Origin: Shouchella patagoniensis
GTDB taxonomy: Bacteria; Bacillota; Bacilli; Bacillales; Bacillaceae_D
DNA: 64,000 nt
NCBI RefSeq assembly: GCF_002019705.1
Contig: NZ_KV917377.1
Coordinates: 370,565-434,564 of the forward strand
Direction of reading: 5' to 3'
Part shown: piece by piece, positions 46,737-55,950 of the stretch
Layout: each line of letters begins with the position of its first letter
Numbering within the stretch: the first letter of the stretch is position 1
Notes under the pieces: model-generated
What the model saw: the letters and a program-made list of their open reading frames with translations, nothing else
Told to the model about the DNA's origin: nothing
Databases searched by the model: none
Position numbers and translations under genes: made by a program

Positions 46737-47953
46737 TTATTGCTTTTTTGTTTTAACCTTTTTATTCGTTTAATCGATTCCATTCGTTCTTTACTAGTCG
46801 TTGACTCTCTAAGTGCTCGTTGAGCATAGTCCATTGCTTTATTAGGGTCCTTAAAATGATGTTCCGTTATTAGAGCGATTTCAGTTGCACTCTCCCAAGC
46901 ATGGTAATCATTTTGTAAACAATCAAGAAAGCTACTGATTGCCTCAGTATATGCACGCTTTTTTTTAAGTAAATATGCTTTTTTAAAACGTGCTGGATAA
47001 CGCCATTCACTCTGTTTTAATTCAACCTCATTAAACAACGCCAGTGCCTGCTCGCTCTCTCCCGTCGATTCATACCAACGTGCAATTTCGTACTGTTCCT
47101 TATCCGTTGAATAGTCACTTGCCCCTAAAATCGTTTCTGTTAATTTAGCATAAAGAGCAATTAAAGAGAGAACATCTATTTCGTGGTGCGTTAAAACACT
47201 TTTAATAAAAGAAGGATCTCCTTCTCGAACAAAATCAAAATACAACATCGGCACAAGGTAAGACGGCGTATCATCATGTCGTTTAATTGCTAGTTTTTCT
47301 GATTCAAGAGTACTCAAATTACATGAAGGTAACGTGTCTTTCCAAAGGCGCCGTGATCCATGAAGTAAATCAAAATGCCCGAACTTAGGTAAAGCAGGTA
47401 CTGCATCACGTAAATAAGCGTGCCTTGTTTTTAAACGAGGCCAATCAAATGCTTTTCCATTAAAACTAACGAGATGATCCATGCCCTTTACATCTGCTAA
47501 AAAGAAATGATACAAAGCTGGTTCTGCTTCTGGACCAGAAAGTAAATATTGGCGTACTCGAACGCCTGTATCTGTGAATGACGCATAACCTAACAAGAAC
47601 ATTTGTGTACCAGCTCCACTGCTTAAGCCGGTCGTTTCTGTATCAAAAAAAATCAACTTTGATAGCGGCAACCCTTTTTTTGAAAGAGGATGCTTTAAGT
47701 TACTTGTGTCCCAACGATTTAAGATCTCTTTCATTTCAGCAAAAGACTGATCACCATGTTGAACACCATATGAATACTCTTTTTCTCGTATAAAACAAAT
47801 CATTGAATCAAACACATGTGCATGTGTTTCAATTTGAGCCCACGTATCCTCATGGTCCTTTAGTTGCTGCTGATCTGCTTCCAGTTCTTGCTCTTGTTTA
47901 GGATGGGACGATAGATGAGATTCGAATCGTTTTATTTTTGATTTAATGGACAT
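46733..47953 (-). CDS. yprB: YprB/MrfB exonuclease
   Basis: A 406-residue protein with a DEDD-type RNase H-like nuclease domain (LIFFDTETTGLSSGAGTQMF, VSFNGKAFDWPRLKTRH, HHEIDVLSLIALYAKL supplying the acidic residues) and a C-terminal TPR-like region (ALALFNEVELKQSEWRYPAR, AISSFLDCLQNDYHAWESAT). It pairs with YprA; the MrfA-MrfB system repairs mitomycin-type DNA damage in B. subtilis. ATG 47953 follows AAAGGAG. It lies 38 bases downstream of yprA in one operon. Confidence 0.93.
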   Translation of the reverse strand: MSIKSKIKRFESHLSSHPKQEQELEADQQQLKDHEDTWAQIETHAHVFDSMICFIREKEYSYGVQHGDQSFAEMKEILNRWDTSNLKHPLSKKGLPLSKLIFFDTETTGLSSGAGTQMFLLGYASFTDTGVRVRQYLLSGPEAEPALYHFFLADVKGMDHLVSFNGKAFDWPRLKTRHAYLRDAVPALPKFGHFDLLHGSRRLWKDTLPSCNLSTLESEKLAIKRHDDTPSYLVPMLYFDFVREGDPSFIKSVLTHHEIDVLSLIALYAKLTETILGASDYSTDKEQYEIARWYESTGESEQALALFNEVELKQSEWRYPARFKKAYLLKKKRAYTEAISSFLDCLQNDYHAWESATEIALITEHHFKDPNKAMDYAQRALRESTTSKERMESIKRIKRLKQKSNK

Positions 47954-47991
47954 TTTTTCTCCTTTCTTCATCTTATTACGGTGCGTGAAAT

Positions 47992-50262
47992 TTAATGGCT
48001 ATCATCATCTTTACAAACATGCTTTACTAATTTTTTAACAATCATTTTTATATTGCGTTCACTTGATGCACTACCGATACACGCTGGGCAACCTGCTTCA
48101 CATCCACAGGAATCAAGGAGAGCTTCTACATGACCAAAAACAGCTTCGGTACGTGCGTAAATCTCCTTAGCTAAACCTATTCCCCCTGGATATGAATCAT
48201 AGATGAAAATCGTTGGCAGCTCTGAGTGCTCTGCTTTAATTTGTGGCACCACGCGAATGTCACCTCGATCACACATCACATGAACCGGAGCAGCATGATG
48301 GAGTAAGTTAGCTAGTCCCACAAGTGCCTGATCAAGCCAGTCTTGTCCAATTTCATTTAATACCATCAAATGAAAAGACAGCCACATTGCGTTTGTATGC
48401 AATTCCTCTTCTGGTAAATGGATAGGACCAGACCCAATATTCTCCATTGATGTTAATCGAAGCTTTTTGAAAATCGTCGCTTTACCAGTTACGCTCACAT
48501 CACCAAAAGATACACTTGCCTTTTCTTCATGACGTGACTCATCTTCTTCGAGAACTCGTAACGAGACGGCCAGATTTGCATCGGTGAAATATTCAACTTG
48601 TACTTCTCGCACAAAGGCTTTTTTCTCATCCCAATCTAAGTATTCCACTTGATATTGAACACCTTGGTGTAAATAAATCGCTTCATCATGAAGGAGTGTC
48701 ATGGCACTAAACCGGTCCATCTCTCCAATTACAATATGGTTTGTGACGTCTGACTGATCTATAATGACTACATTCTCTTGTGAGGCAGAACGTAAACTTA
48801 TACCATGTGCTGGAAAAGCATCATTCATCCAATACCATTTATTTGCTTTAAAGTGCACCACATGTTGTTCTGCTAAGTAATCCAAATAATCATCAACAAT
48901 CTCCCCACCAAATGTATCTCCTGAACAAAAAGGAAGTTCATAGGCTGCGCATTTTAAATGATCAATAAAGATTACAAGGTTATGCGGATTTAAGCGAGCT
49001 GTTTCAGGTGGTCGATCAAAAAAGTAATTCGGATTTTTAACCATATACTGATCTAGCGGAGTAGAAGCAGCAACCATTAAAACAGCCGATTCATTTTGCC
49101 TTCTTCCTGCTCTCCCAGCCTGTTGCCAAGAACTAGCAATTGTTCCTGGATAACCCGTCATAATACAAACTTCCAGTTGACCAATGTCAACACCTAATTC
49201 AAGCGCATTTGTAGAAACTACACCTTTAATATCACCTGAGCGTAACCCTTTTTCTATCTCTCGCCGTTGCTTTGGTAAATAACCACCTCTGTAGCCACGT
49301 ATTGCTGAAGGTCCAAAATTTCGTTTAGTCAATTCTTGTAATCTACTTAGTATAAGTTCCACTCGCACCCTGCTTTTTGCAAAAACAATTGTTTGGATGC
49401 CTTCTTTTAAAAACTGTCCAGCAAGTTCATTCACTTTCGTCATTGCACTTTGCCTTATTTGTAACGGTTGATTAACCAATGGAGGGTTATAAAAAATAAA
49501 GTGCTTTTTCCCTCGAGGTGCACCATTTTGATCAATCAATTGAAACGTTTCTCCCGTTAATTCTTCAGCCAATTCCTTTGGATTCGCAATGGTAGCAGAT
49601 GTGCAAATAAACTGCGGTGACGACCCATAGTAAGCACAGATTCGCTTTAAACGAGTGATGACATTGGCCACATGACTCCCAAAAACACCTCGATACGTGT
49701 GAAGTTCATCAATGACGATATAACGAAGGTTCTCAAAAAAAGAAACCCACTTCGCGTGGTGTGGCAATATTCCTGAATGGAGCATATCAGGATTCGTTAT
49801 CACTACATGTCCGGCTTTTCTAATGGTTGTGCGAATTTGTGGTGCTGTGTCTCCATCGTACGTATGACACCTTACCTCAACACCCATATCGTGAATCATT
49901 TCATGTAAATCACTCATTTGATCTTGTGCCAATGCTTTTGTTGGGAATAAATACAAAGCCCGGTTGTTTTCATCTGCTAAAATCTCTTCTAGCACGGGCA
50001 CGTTATAACACAATGATTTCCCAGATGCGGTCGGGGTCACCGCCACTAAATGCTTTTTTTGTTTAGCTAAATGAACAGCCTCACTTTGATGTGTATATAA
50101 TTCGCCAATTCCTCGTTTTCGAAGCGCCATACAAATTCGTTCGTCTAGCATTTCTGGAAAGGGGGCCGTTTTTGCTTCTATCGGTTCAAGCTCATGCCAA
50201 TAAGCGATATTTTCATCATTCCGCAACTCAGTTAACAGTTGTGGAAGGGTTCTTTTAAACAT
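47992..50262 (-). CDS. yprA: YprA/MrfA DNA-repair helicase
   Basis: A 756-residue superfamily 2 helicase. Walker A VTPTASGKSLCYNVP (about residue 75), the DExH box VIDELHTYRGVFGSH, the SAT motif CTSATIANP, and motif VI QQAGRAGRRQNESAV are in order. The C-terminal DUF1998 domain ends with the zinc-type cluster CGCEAGCPACIG. It unwinds DNA 3'-5' and acts with YprB in repair of mitomycin adducts. ATG 50262 follows GAGGTGG. Confidence 0.95.
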   Translation of the reverse strand: MFKRTLPQLLTELRNDENIAYWHELEPIEAKTAPFPEMLDERICMALRKRGIGELYTHQSEAVHLAKQKKHLVAVTPTASGKSLCYNVPVLEEILADENNRALYLFPTKALAQDQMSDLHEMIHDMGVEVRCHTYDGDTAPQIRTTIRKAGHVVITNPDMLHSGILPHHAKWVSFFENLRYIVIDELHTYRGVFGSHVANVITRLKRICAYYGSSPQFICTSATIANPKELAEELTGETFQLIDQNGAPRGKKHFIFYNPPLVNQPLQIRQSAMTKVNELAGQFLKEGIQTIVFAKSRVRVELILSRLQELTKRNFGPSAIRGYRGGYLPKQRREIEKGLRSGDIKGVVSTNALELGVDIGQLEVCIMTGYPGTIASSWQQAGRAGRRQNESAVLMVAASTPLDQYMVKNPNYFFDRPPETARLNPHNLVIFIDHLKCAAYELPFCSGDTFGGEIVDDYLDYLAEQHVVHFKANKWYWMNDAFPAHGISLRSASQENVVIIDQSDVTNHIVIGEMDRFSAMTLLHDEAIYLHQGVQYQVEYLDWDEKKAFVREVQVEYFTDANLAVSLRVLEEDESRHEEKASVSFGDVSVTGKATIFKKLRLTSMENIGSGPIHLPEEELHTNAMWLSFHLMVLNEIGQDWLDQALVGLANLLHHAAPVHVMCDRGDIRVVPQIKAEHSELPTIFIYDSYPGGIGLAKEIYARTEAVFGHVEALLDSCGCEAGCPACIGSASSERNIKMIVKKLVKHVCKDDDSH

Positions 50263-50424
50263 CAAACCACCTCAACTTTTTACTTCTCTTCATTTTAGCG
50301 AATGGTTGTTCTGTTGGCTACCAAAAAGATTGTTAACAAAAATTCTGATAAATGAATGGCAAAAGCGCTATTTTTATGTATAATAATAGATATTTCGAAT
50401 AACGAAATTTAGGAGGCTATTCAT

Positions 50425-52224
50425 ATGGAATTAATAAAAAGAAACGATGTGCCTATTGAGGAAACATGGAACCTAACCGATATATTTTCATCGATTTCAG
50501 AATGGGAAACGGCTTTAAAAGAAGTGGAAAACGAAGCAAAAAAACTTCCTCTTTTTAATGAAAAAATAGGTGAGCGTGCTGAACATTTGCTTCATGCACT
50601 ACAAGTTCGAGAAGCACTGTTAGAAAGAGCTGTACCAGTTCTAACCTATGCAAGTCTTTCGTTATCAGCTGATGGTACAAATCCAGAAGCTCAAGGGAAT
50701 GCTAGTCACGTTCAATCAGTCCAAGCGATTATACAGGCTGAATTAGCCAAAACAGAAGCAGTATTAATGTCTTTACCAAACTCAATTATCGAACAATTCC
50801 AAACAGAGCTACCTGAACTTGAGCGCTATACGGTCTATTTAGCTAACATACTTGAAAACAAACCATATGCTTTATCAGCCGAGACCGAAGAAACGCTTGC
50901 TGCGTTATCACCTGTTCTTGGAAGTCCTTACAGTACATACTCAATGAGCAAATCTGCAGATATGACATTCCCTCCCTTCGAAGGAGCTGATGGCGAAGAA
51001 AAGCCACTTTCATTTGCCCGATTTGAAGATCAATACGAACTTTCTTCAGATACGAACGAACGTCGTAATGCTTATGAAGCTTTTGATGAAACACTCAAAA
51101 AATATGAAAATACGTATGCGAAGCTTTATGCGAGTGAAGTTTCAAAACAAGTTACCCTTGCCAGGTTACGGGGCTACAAGTCTGCAGAAGACATGTTGCT
51201 TCATTCTCAACATGTTAATAAAACGATGTACCATAACCAATTAGACACAATCTATCATGAATTAGCTCCACATATGCAACGATACGCCAAACTCAAAAAA
51301 GAAGTGCTCCAATTAGAGAAGTTCGGGTTTTCAGACTTAAAAGCACCATTGGACCCTGAATTTGAACCTGAAACAACTTATGAGAAAGCTTTTGATACGA
51401 TCATTGAAGCATTGGCACCACTTGGAGAAGAGTACACAGCCATGTTGCACGAAGCAAAAGAGAATCGCTGGGTTGACCGTGCGGACAATATCGGCAAAGC
51501 AACTGGTGCATTTTGTTCCAGCCCATACGGCTCTCACCCTTATATTTTAATGACTTGGAAAGATACGATGCGTGGTGCATTTATATTAGCACATGAGCTT
51601 GGTCACGCTAATCACTTCTATTTAGCCAATGCTCATCAGCCCCTCAATGCCACACGTCCATCAACGTATTGTGTGGAAGCACCATCAACAATGAATGAGT
51701 TGTTTTTAGGAAATCACTTGCTCCAATCAACTGACGATCCAAGAATGAAACGCTGGGTCGTTTTGCAATTTATCGGTACTTATTACCATAATTTCGTCAC
51801 CCATTTACTAGAAGGCGAATTTCAACGTCGCGTTTACGCTCATGCTGAAATAGGCACGCCCCTTACGGCTAGCTTACTTCGAACGACAAAACAAGAAGTT
51901 CTCAAAGGTTTCTGGGGAGATGCGGTTGACATTGATGACCGAGCCGGACGTACTTGGATGAGACAACCTCATTATTATATGGGCCTTTATCCATACACAT
52001 ACTCCGCAGGTCTAACAGCAGCGACAAAAGCGTATACTCTTTATCAAGAGCAAGGACAGCCTGTGATAGATTCTTGGCTGGAAATGTTAAAAGCTGGCGG
52101 AACAAAACGACCAATTGATTTACTAAAAGTTGCTGGTGTTGATATGGAACAAAAAGAAACGATTCAAGCAGCCGTTTCATACGTTGGCAAATTAATTTCA
52201 GATTTAGAAAATAGCTACCGGTAA
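50425..52224 (+). CDS. pepF: Oligoendopeptidase F (M3 family)
   Basis: A 599-residue cytosolic zinc oligopeptidase. The zinc motif HELGH starts at H390 and the third ligand lies in EAPSTMNELF about 28 residues on. The N-terminal helical domain and the C-terminal GLYPYTYSAGLTAA, with tyrosines that hold the substrate, are typical of PepF. It degrades peptides of about 7-17 residues. AGGAGG lies before the ATG. It is a single gene ending in a shared bidirectional terminator. Confidence 0.95.
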   Translation: MELIKRNDVPIEETWNLTDIFSSISEWETALKEVENEAKKLPLFNEKIGERAEHLLHALQVREALLERAVPVLTYASLSLSADGTNPEAQGNASHVQSVQAIIQAELAKTEAVLMSLPNSIIEQFQTELPELERYTVYLANILENKPYALSAETEETLAALSPVLGSPYSTYSMSKSADMTFPPFEGADGEEKPLSFARFEDQYELSSDTNERRNAYEAFDETLKKYENTYAKLYASEVSKQVTLARLRGYKSAEDMLLHSQHVNKTMYHNQLDTIYHELAPHMQRYAKLKKEVLQLEKFGFSDLKAPLDPEFEPETTYEKAFDTIIEALAPLGEEYTAMLHEAKENRWVDRADNIGKATGAFCSSPYGSHPYILMTWKDTMRGAFILAHELGHANHFYLANAHQPLNATRPSTYCVEAPSTMNELFLGNHLLQSTDDPRMKRWVVLQFIGTYYHNFVTHLLEGEFQRRVYAHAEIGTPLTASLLRTTKQEVLKGFWGDAVDIDDRAGRTWMRQPHYYMGLYPYTYSAGLTAATKAYTLYQEQGQPVIDSWLEMLKAGGTKRPIDLLKVAGVDMEQKETIQAAVSYVGKLISDLENSYR

Positions 52225-52230
52225 TACATA

Positions 52231-52270
52231 AAAACAAAGCCTGACCAACTTTTTGGTCAGGCTTTGTTTT
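52231..52270. terminator. Bidirectional terminator after pepF
   Basis: A perfect 18-bp stem (AAAACAAAGCCTGACCAA, 52231-52248, with 52253-52270) and a 4-nt loop separate convergent pepF and the coiled-coil gene, overlapping the 3' end of the latter. Confidence 0.93.
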
Positions 52271-52970
52271 CTTCTTCACTTGCTTGCAATAACGCTTTAT
52301 AACCAGATCGAGTCAGTTGAAATTCATGATCAATGTAATTTGATTTTGCTAATAAATTTTCGCTCTCTTTTGAAAGGCGTGGTAACAATCTCTGAATCTC
52401 ACTATTTAATGCCGAAAAAGATCCTGATTCAAGCACTTCTTGGTCCATCGATGCTGCAATTTCTTTCATGGGTGATTCTCGAATAAATAACTTTTTTGTC
52501 CCTCTCATCATTGACATTAATCGATTGGACGCATTAAACCACTCTTGACGTACATGAGAAGTTTCATTTTCCGTTTGCTGTAACCGATCCCGAATCGTTC
52601 GTTTTTCTGCTTCTTCGAGTTGAGTTTTGCTTAATAATTCCTCAAACAACCGTGTTCGGTCTAGATCAAGTTTTTGCAATTGAAATTCTTTCTCTTCCAA
52701 CGCTCTTAAATCATGTTCTTTTGTTTCATCTAGATCATTTTTTCTTCCTATATCATGATTAGCAGTCATTATTTGGTTTGCTTTTAGCTCTTCAAGCACC
52801 CTGTCCATCTTTTTACTCTTTCTTAGAATAAAAACGAATAGTGTAACTAACACGCCTAAGACGACAATACGATACCATACGTCATACCAAACAGCTAATA
52901 TTCCTATTGCTACAAATACTAACCCGGCTAAAGCGTACATCCAAATTCGTGTTTTCTCTTGTTCTGCCAC
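52257..52970 (-). CDS. Membrane-anchored coiled-coil protein of unknown function
   Basis: A 237-residue protein with two N-terminal membrane helices (WMYALAGLVFVAIGILAVWY and IVVLGVLVTLFVFIL) and a long charged, helical cytoplasmic part (about 65-220) likely to form coiled coil (KEFQLQKLDLDRTRLFEELL, KRTIRDRLQQTENETSHVRQ). GTG 52970 is chosen because AGAGGGG lies ten bases upstream; the frame could start up to 18 codons earlier. No family recognised. Confidence 0.75.
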   Translation of the reverse strand: MAEQEKTRIWMYALAGLVFVAIGILAVWYDVWYRIVVLGVLVTLFVFILRKSKKMDRVLEELKANQIMTANHDIGRKNDLDETKEHDLRALEEKEFQLQKLDLDRTRLFEELLSKTQLEEAEKRTIRDRLQQTENETSHVRQEWFNASNRLMSMMRGTKKLFIRESPMKEIAASMDQEVLESGSFSALNSEIQRLLPRLSKESENLLAKSNYIDHEFQLTRSGYKALLQASEEENKA

Positions 52971-53045
52971 GATTACTCGACCCCTCTTTTTCCTCATCCT
53001 TTTCCTGCATTCTAGCCTTTTCACTCACTTTTGTCTAGGTGAATC

Positions 53046-53088
53046 AAACAAAACAAGCCCTGCTGTGTATAACAGGGCCTGTTTTGTT
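53046..53088 (-). terminator. Terminator of the mhq operon
   Basis: AACAAAACA..CCCTG pairs with CAGGG..TGTTTTGTT around a 9-nt loop, just after the mhqD-like stop codon. Confidence 0.85.
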
Positions 53089-53704
53089 ATTTGAATTTTG
53101 CCTTATACCAACTTTTAGCAGATTCGATCTCGTCTCTTGTCAACTGGTGCCCACCTTCCGTCCAATACGCCTCGACATTAGCACCTGCCCCTCTTAAGTC
53201 AGCAATTAATGTTTCCGTCTCAGACGCAGGAATCATCGGATCCCTTTTTCCAGCACCAACAAAAACGGACGTGTGAGTTAAACTAGGAAGTTGTTTACTT
53301 TTTTGTGGAACCATTGCATGGAAAAGCATTGCTCCCTGAAATACGCCTCCGTGCTCATAAAGAACATTTGCAGCGATGTTTGCTCCATTTGAGTAACCGA
53401 CCGCAATCAATTGATTTACATTAAATTGATGTTCTTTTGATGCATCCTTTAAAAACTGATGAAGCTCATCCGTACGTTTTTTTAAGTCTTCCATGTCAAA
53501 AATACCTTCAGCCAATCGTTTAAAGAAACGGGGCATACCATTTTCAGAAACATTTCCACGAATACCTAGAACGTTCACATCAGGATCAATCATTTCTGCA
53601 ATGGGAAATAAATCGCTCTCATTACCACCTGTTCCGTGTAACAATACTATTGTTGGTCCCGAAGGGTTTTTACCTTTTTTGAAAATATGAATATGCTCAG
53701 ACAT
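53087..53704 (-). CDS. mhqD: Carboxylesterase MhqD
   Basis: A 205-residue alpha/beta-hydrolase of the phospholipase/carboxylesterase branch. The oxyanion HGTGGNE is at residue 23, the nucleophile lies in GYSNGANIA, and the Asp and His in GAGKRDPMIP and EGGHQL. It is the distal gene of an operon with a ring-cleaving dioxygenase and a MarR regulator, as in the B. subtilis MhqR regulon, which answers methylhydroquinone, catechol and other thiol-reactive electrophiles. Start 2 bases after the dioxygenase stop. Confidence 0.88.
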   Translation of the reverse strand: MSEHIHIFKKGKNPSGPTIVLLHGTGGNESDLFPIAEMIDPDVNVLGIRGNVSENGMPRFFKRLAEGIFDMEDLKKRTDELHQFLKDASKEHQFNVNQLIAVGYSNGANIAANVLYEHGGVFQGAMLFHAMVPQKSKQLPSLTHTSVFVGAGKRDPMIPASETETLIADLRGAGANVEAYWTEGGHQLTRDEIESAKSWYKAKFK

Positions 53705-53706
53705 TT

Positions 53707-54666
53707 TTATCCTCCTAAAATAATGGGCTTTAGTTTTTTTTCAATTTCATCTCGTTGCTGCTCTAGAAAAGGTGGCAAGGACAATCTTTCACCAAGTTTT
53801 TCACTTTCTTCATCTATTTCAAACCCCGGACCATCAGTCGCTAATTCGTATACAATCCCGTTTGGGTCGGTCATATAGATCGATTGAAAATAATGACGAT
53901 CGACCACACCAGAGTGCTGTTGCTTTTGTTTTGTTAAAAAAAGAGCCCACTTCTCTAATTCTTGCCTAGATTCTACTCGTAAAGCAATGTGGTGAACACT
54001 CCCTCTTCCCGGTCTCTCATTTGAAGAGACTTTGTCTTCCTTAATACGAAATTCAGCCCCTGCTCCGAACTTATTAGATGTATACACTGTCGTATCTTCA
54101 ATAGTTGTTTTTTTGTAAAAACCAAATAAATGAGTTAATACGTTAGCGGTTTCCTTAGCAGAAAAAACCGTTAATTCCACTGGTCCGAGACCAATAATAG
54201 CATGTTCTTTTTTTACTGGTCCCTTCACCCAGGGAGTGGTTCCAATCTCTTGTTGTCTGGTCTCATCTACAACAAGCATATATTGCTGCCCTTCAAAATC
54301 TTCAAACGCAATCTGCTTCCGTTCATCAAAAACAATCGTTTTACCATGGTTGACATCATTTTCTTTAAAACGATTAATCCAGTATGTTAAAACATCGTCA
54401 TTTGACACATATAAACCGGTCCTTGAAATACAGTTTGTGCCTTTATATGTTCTACCAGCAAAAGGAAGCTCAAAAAAAGTCACCTCTGTTCCAGGCGTCC
54501 CATGTTCATCTCCATAAAACAAATGATACATCGAAGGGGTATCTTGATTAACCGTTTTTTTCACTAAGCGAAGTCCAAGGACATTTAGATAAAATACTGC
54601 ATTACGGTTTGCATCGGCCGTGTAAGCTGACATATGATGGAATCCTTTTATAGGTTTCGGCTTCAT
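53707..54666 (-). CDS. mhqO: Ring-cleaving dioxygenase MhqO
   Basis: A 319-residue protein with two vicinal-oxygen-chelate (glyoxalase-fold) repeats. GFHHMSAYTADANRNAVFYL at residues 5-24 and VHHIALRVESRQELEKWALF near 225 carry metal-ligand histidines, and the glutamate is in GIVYELATDGPGF. MhqO-type proteins are thought to open hydroquinone or catechol rings. It overlaps the upstream marR gene by 4 bases and precedes mhqD by 2, a tightly coupled operon. Confidence 0.9.
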   Translation of the reverse strand: MKPKPIKGFHHMSAYTADANRNAVFYLNVLGLRLVKKTVNQDTPSMYHLFYGDEHGTPGTEVTFFELPFAGRTYKGTNCISRTGLYVSNDDVLTYWINRFKENDVNHGKTIVFDERKQIAFEDFEGQQYMLVVDETRQQEIGTTPWVKGPVKKEHAIIGLGPVELTVFSAKETANVLTHLFGFYKKTTIEDTTVYTSNKFGAGAEFRIKEDKVSSNERPGRGSVHHIALRVESRQELEKWALFLTKQKQQHSGVVDRHYFQSIYMTDPNGIVYELATDGPGFEIDEESEKLGERLSLPPFLEQQRDEIEKKLKPIILGG

Positions 54667-55115
54667 TCTTCCCTCTCCTTTCCTTTGCTGCCTTTATGAA
54701 GCTTCCTTAATAAATGAAGCAGCTGTTTCTGTTCTGATACTGATAAAGCAGCAAATTGAGAAGCTTGAAAAGCAGATTGTTCAGGCAGGACTTCTTTTAG
54801 TAAATTCTCTCCTAAATCGGTTAATTCAATCGTCTTTGTCCTCCAATTTTGTGTCCGTTTAATTAGTGACGCTTGTTCAAGCTTAGAAAGGGTATGCGTT
54901 ATATTCCCCTTCGTAACAAAAAGTTTTTCAGCCAATTGATTTTGACTAACAGGCTGAAAAACACTTATTTGCACGAGCGTATCAAATTGAGGCAATGAGA
55001 TGCCCCAATTCGATAAATGGCGCGTTGATGCACGGTTACTTGTTTGATAAAAACGAGCCAAGCGAAACCACAACGCTAGCGCTAAACGATTTTTTTTCAT
55101 CTTATTTCTCGCCAT
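54663..55115 (-). CDS. mhqR: MarR-family repressor MhqR
   Basis: A 150-residue winged-helix regulator (LPQFDTLVQISVFQPVSQNQ, LAEKLFVTKGNITHTLSKLE, LIKRTQNWRTKTIELTDLG). Its operon and its dioxygenase/esterase partners identify it as MhqR, the quinone- and electrophile-sensing repressor. No cysteine is visible, whereas some relatives use one for sensing, so de-repression may work by ligand binding. AAAGGAG precedes the ATG and a perfect dyad lies just upstream of it. Confidence 0.87.
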   Translation of the reverse strand: MARNKMKKNRLALALWFRLARFYQTSNRASTRHLSNWGISLPQFDTLVQISVFQPVSQNQLAEKLFVTKGNITHTLSKLEQASLIKRTQNWRTKTIELTDLGENLLKEVLPEQSAFQASQFAALSVSEQKQLLHLLRKLHKGSKGKEREE

Positions 55116-55130
55116 TGCTTCATCTCCTTT

Positions 55131-55154
55131 AATCAGTTTAACACTAAACTGATT
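55131..55154 (-). promoter_or_regulatory. MarR-type operator before mhqR
   Basis: AATCAGTTTA (55131-55140) and TAAACTGATT (55145-55154) are perfect inverted copies with a 4-base spacer, immediately upstream of the mhqR ribosome site. Size and position fit autorepression by a MarR dimer. Confidence 0.75.
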
Positions 55155-55171
55155 AATTTCAAAGATTTAAG

Positions 55172-55203
55172 CTAAAAAAAACCAGTTACGATGAACTGGT
55201 TTT
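55172..55203 (-). terminator. Terminator of the 50-residue protein gene
   Basis: AAAACCAGTT pairs with AACTGGTTTT around a 6-nt loop; the minus-strand side ends in eight T, 5 bases after the stop codon. Confidence 0.9.
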
Positions 55204-55207
55204 CCCC

Positions 55208-55360
55208 TTAGTTTTTCAACTGTTTAATCTCTTCCTCTAAACAAGTAACATATTCTTCATAAATCTCAATAAAGGCCTCTCTGCGATACTCATCTTCTAC
55301 CTTACGCATTTCGTCAATTTTGTAACGTAATTCTTCTTTTGTTGGACGTTGCTTTTCCAT
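55208..55360 (-). CDS. Small charged helical protein (50 aa)
   Basis: ATG 55360 follows a perfect AAGGAGG and encodes MEKQRPTKEELRYKIDEMRK, then a glutamate-rich helix ending EEEIKQLKN. The strong ribosome site and a terminator immediately after the stop show it is a real gene. It is probably a single helix or coiled coil. No family recognised. Confidence 0.75.
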   Translation of the reverse strand: MEKQRPTKEELRYKIDEMRKVEDEYRREAFIEIYEEYVTCLEEEIKQLKN

Positions 55361-55560
55361 CGTAAAACCTCCTTAACCTTCTTTTCAAACAACGGAAGCC
55401 CTACCTCTCTTCCATCTTAACGGTTCCTATGACCGATCCATGTGATTGAAAAGATGCGTTTTAACATTAAGTGTGCTCAACTCATCACATCTCCTTATTG
55501 TCGCTTTTCCTTTTATACCCGAATTTAGACTCGTAAAACTTCCACACTGTGTTATAACAC

Positions 55561-55588
55561 ATAAAAAAAGAGCCAAAAATGGCTCTTA
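55561..55588 (-). terminator. Terminator of the 26-residue protein gene
   Basis: AAGAGCCA and TGGCTCTT form a perfect 8-bp stem; the minus-strand side ends in seven T. The TAA stop of the small gene is inside the stem. Confidence 0.88.
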
Positions 55589-55666
55589 GGAATAATAGTT
55601 ATTAATCATTTCTAGTATTGAAGGCTCTTCTTGGACATTCTTTTGGTCTGATCGCTTCTCTGCCAC
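55586..55666 (-). CDS. Very small protein (26 aa) with its own promoter and terminator
   Basis: GTG 55666 follows AAGGGGGAT and encodes MAEKRSDQKNVQEEPSILEM plus INNYYS. The stop lies in the stem of a Rho-independent terminator, and a good sigma-A promoter (TTGACT, 17 bases, TATAGT) lies 50-75 bases upstream. The peptide is soluble, charged in its first half and ends in a hydrophobic/aromatic segment. I do not recognise it. The alternative is a short regulatory RNA that happens to contain an open frame. Confidence 0.55.
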   Translation of the reverse strand: MAEKRSDQKNVQEEPSILEMINNYYS

Positions 55667-55713
55667 TTATAACATCCCCCTTCTTTATTAAACGATTGTG
55701 ACTTCTTATTTAT

Positions 55714-55742
55714 ACTATACGCAATTGTATTATAACAGTCAA
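55714..55742 (-). promoter_or_regulatory. Promoter of the 26-residue protein gene, with overlapping dyad
   Basis: On the minus strand TTGACT (55737-55742) and TATAGT (55714-55719) are 17 bases apart. The spacer and -10 contain TTATAATAC and GTATAGTATAA, an imperfect dyad that may bind a repressor. Confidence 0.65.
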
Positions 55743-55950
55743 TACTTTTTTTGTTTGTTTCATAACAATAATCATGAACCACTGTTCTCTCACTTGCTCT
55801 AGTCGGATTTATGTTGAAAAGGCTGTATTAAAGTCCCTCGCTATCATTTGTGAATCTTGACAATTACCGAACCCTTTTTCTTGTACGCAACCGAATACTT
55901 CTTTTTAACATGCACATACTACAGTTACTAAAAATAAGAGGTGGGACGAG

